Source: Kiritimatiellia bacterium (lineage in GTDB: Bacteria; Verrucomicrobiota; Kiritimatiellia; SLAD01). From it: DNA of 6,601 nt. A program made the translations under genes and the position numbers. The notes under the pieces were generated by a model. It was given only the letters and a program-made list of their open reading frames with translations. It did not search any database and was not told the DNA's origin. This document shows positions 6,394-6,601 of the stretch, one piece after another (position 1 is the stretch's first letter; each line of letters begins with the position of its first letter). Where the stretch lies: NCBI GenBank assembly GCA_007125875.1, contig SLCI01000255.1:1-6601 (forward strand), read 5' to 3'.

Positions 6394-6601
6394 ATGAAGC
6401 AATTGATCAAGCGGTTAGCCCGTTCAGTCGGGTATGACATCCGCAAATATCGTCCATCGGATTCTATCGAGACGCTGGTAGCGCATATCCTCAAACAGCA
6501 AGATATCAACTTGGTCATTGATGTGGGGGCGAATACTGGGCAGTTCGGACAGCTGCTCAGAGCGGAAGGGTACACTGGCCGCATCATTTCTGTGGAGCCA
6601 C
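6394..6601 (+). CDS. FkbM-family methyltransferase, N-terminal part (runs off window)
   Basis: The first 69 residues of a protein continuing past the window end. A basic N-terminal helix (MKQLIKRLARSVGYDIRKY) is followed by the SAM-binding motif I, VIDVGANTGQFG (41-52), and motif II ending in VEP (67-69), the arrangement typical of FkbM methyltransferases. Such enzymes methylate hydroxyls of sugars or natural products; in this locus a sugar O-methylation is likely, which is inference. ATG 6394 is the only normal start after the fucose synthase stop, 33 bases upstream. No clear Shine-Dalgarno sequence is visible. The catalytic C-terminal half is not seen, so a fusion or truncation cannot be excluded. 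Confidence 0.82.
   Translation, partial: MKQLIKRLARSVGYDIRKYRPSDSIETLVAHILKQQDINLVIDVGANTGQFGQLLRAEGYTGRIISVEP

Noticed and set aside
6069..6587. Minus-strand ORF of 172 codons across fcl and the FkbM start
   Set aside because: It opposes two genes with strong motif support, and its translation resembles no known family.
1..6601. CRISPR arrays, tRNA or rRNA genes, insertion sequences, intrinsic terminators
   Set aside because: No regular repeat-spacer pattern, no transposase, no cloverleaf or rRNA sequence, and no GC-rich hairpin followed by a T-run was seen by eye.

Overview
The window is a slice of a Gram-negative surface-polysaccharide (capsule, exopolysaccharide or O-antigen) locus. All supported genes lie on the plus strand and are closely packed. 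The organism cannot be named from the sequence. An SLBB-type export protein and a Wzy-type polymerase/ligase imply a double-membraned bacterium. The moderately GC-rich composition, the TPR-tailed Wzy protein and a GbsR-type regulator inside the locus would fit the PVC or related environmental phyla, but that is a low-confidence inference.

Layout: (1) 1-861, the 3' part of an outer-membrane polysaccharide export protein with a long, probably disordered N-terminal linker. (2) 839-2791, a Wzy/WaaL-like membrane glycan polymerase or ligase with a C-terminal TPR-like domain, whose start overlaps gene 1. (3) 2792-2923, a spacer with a plausible sigma-70-type promoter overlapped by a perfect 7+7 bp inverted repeat. 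(4) 2924-3418, a GbsR/MarR-family winged-helix regulator. (5) 3443-4588, a PLP-dependent DegT/DnrJ/EryC1/StrS nucleotide-sugar aminotransferase. (6) 4589-5050, a Nudix hydrolase resembling GDP-mannose mannosyl hydrolases, abutting gene 5. (7) 5071-5232, an unrecognised 53-residue ORF with a good ribosome binding site. (8) 5233-5421, a spacer without a recognisable gene. (9) 5422-6360, GDP-L-fucose synthase. (10) 6394-6601, the 5' end of an FkbM-family methyltransferase that runs off the window.

Together, the aminotransferase, the fucose synthase and the FkbM methyltransferase would supply or decorate sugars (an amino sugar, L-fucose, probably a methyl group). The Nudix enzyme may trim GDP-sugar pools. 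The Wzy-like protein would polymerise or ligate the glycan, and the SLBB protein would export it. The regulator splits the locus into an assembly/export half and a precursor half, and it probably controls its own promoter and the genes downstream. No wholly new system is evident. The points most worth a second look are the dyad over the regulator's promoter, the small ORF and spacer before the fucose synthase gene, and the long linker on the export protein.
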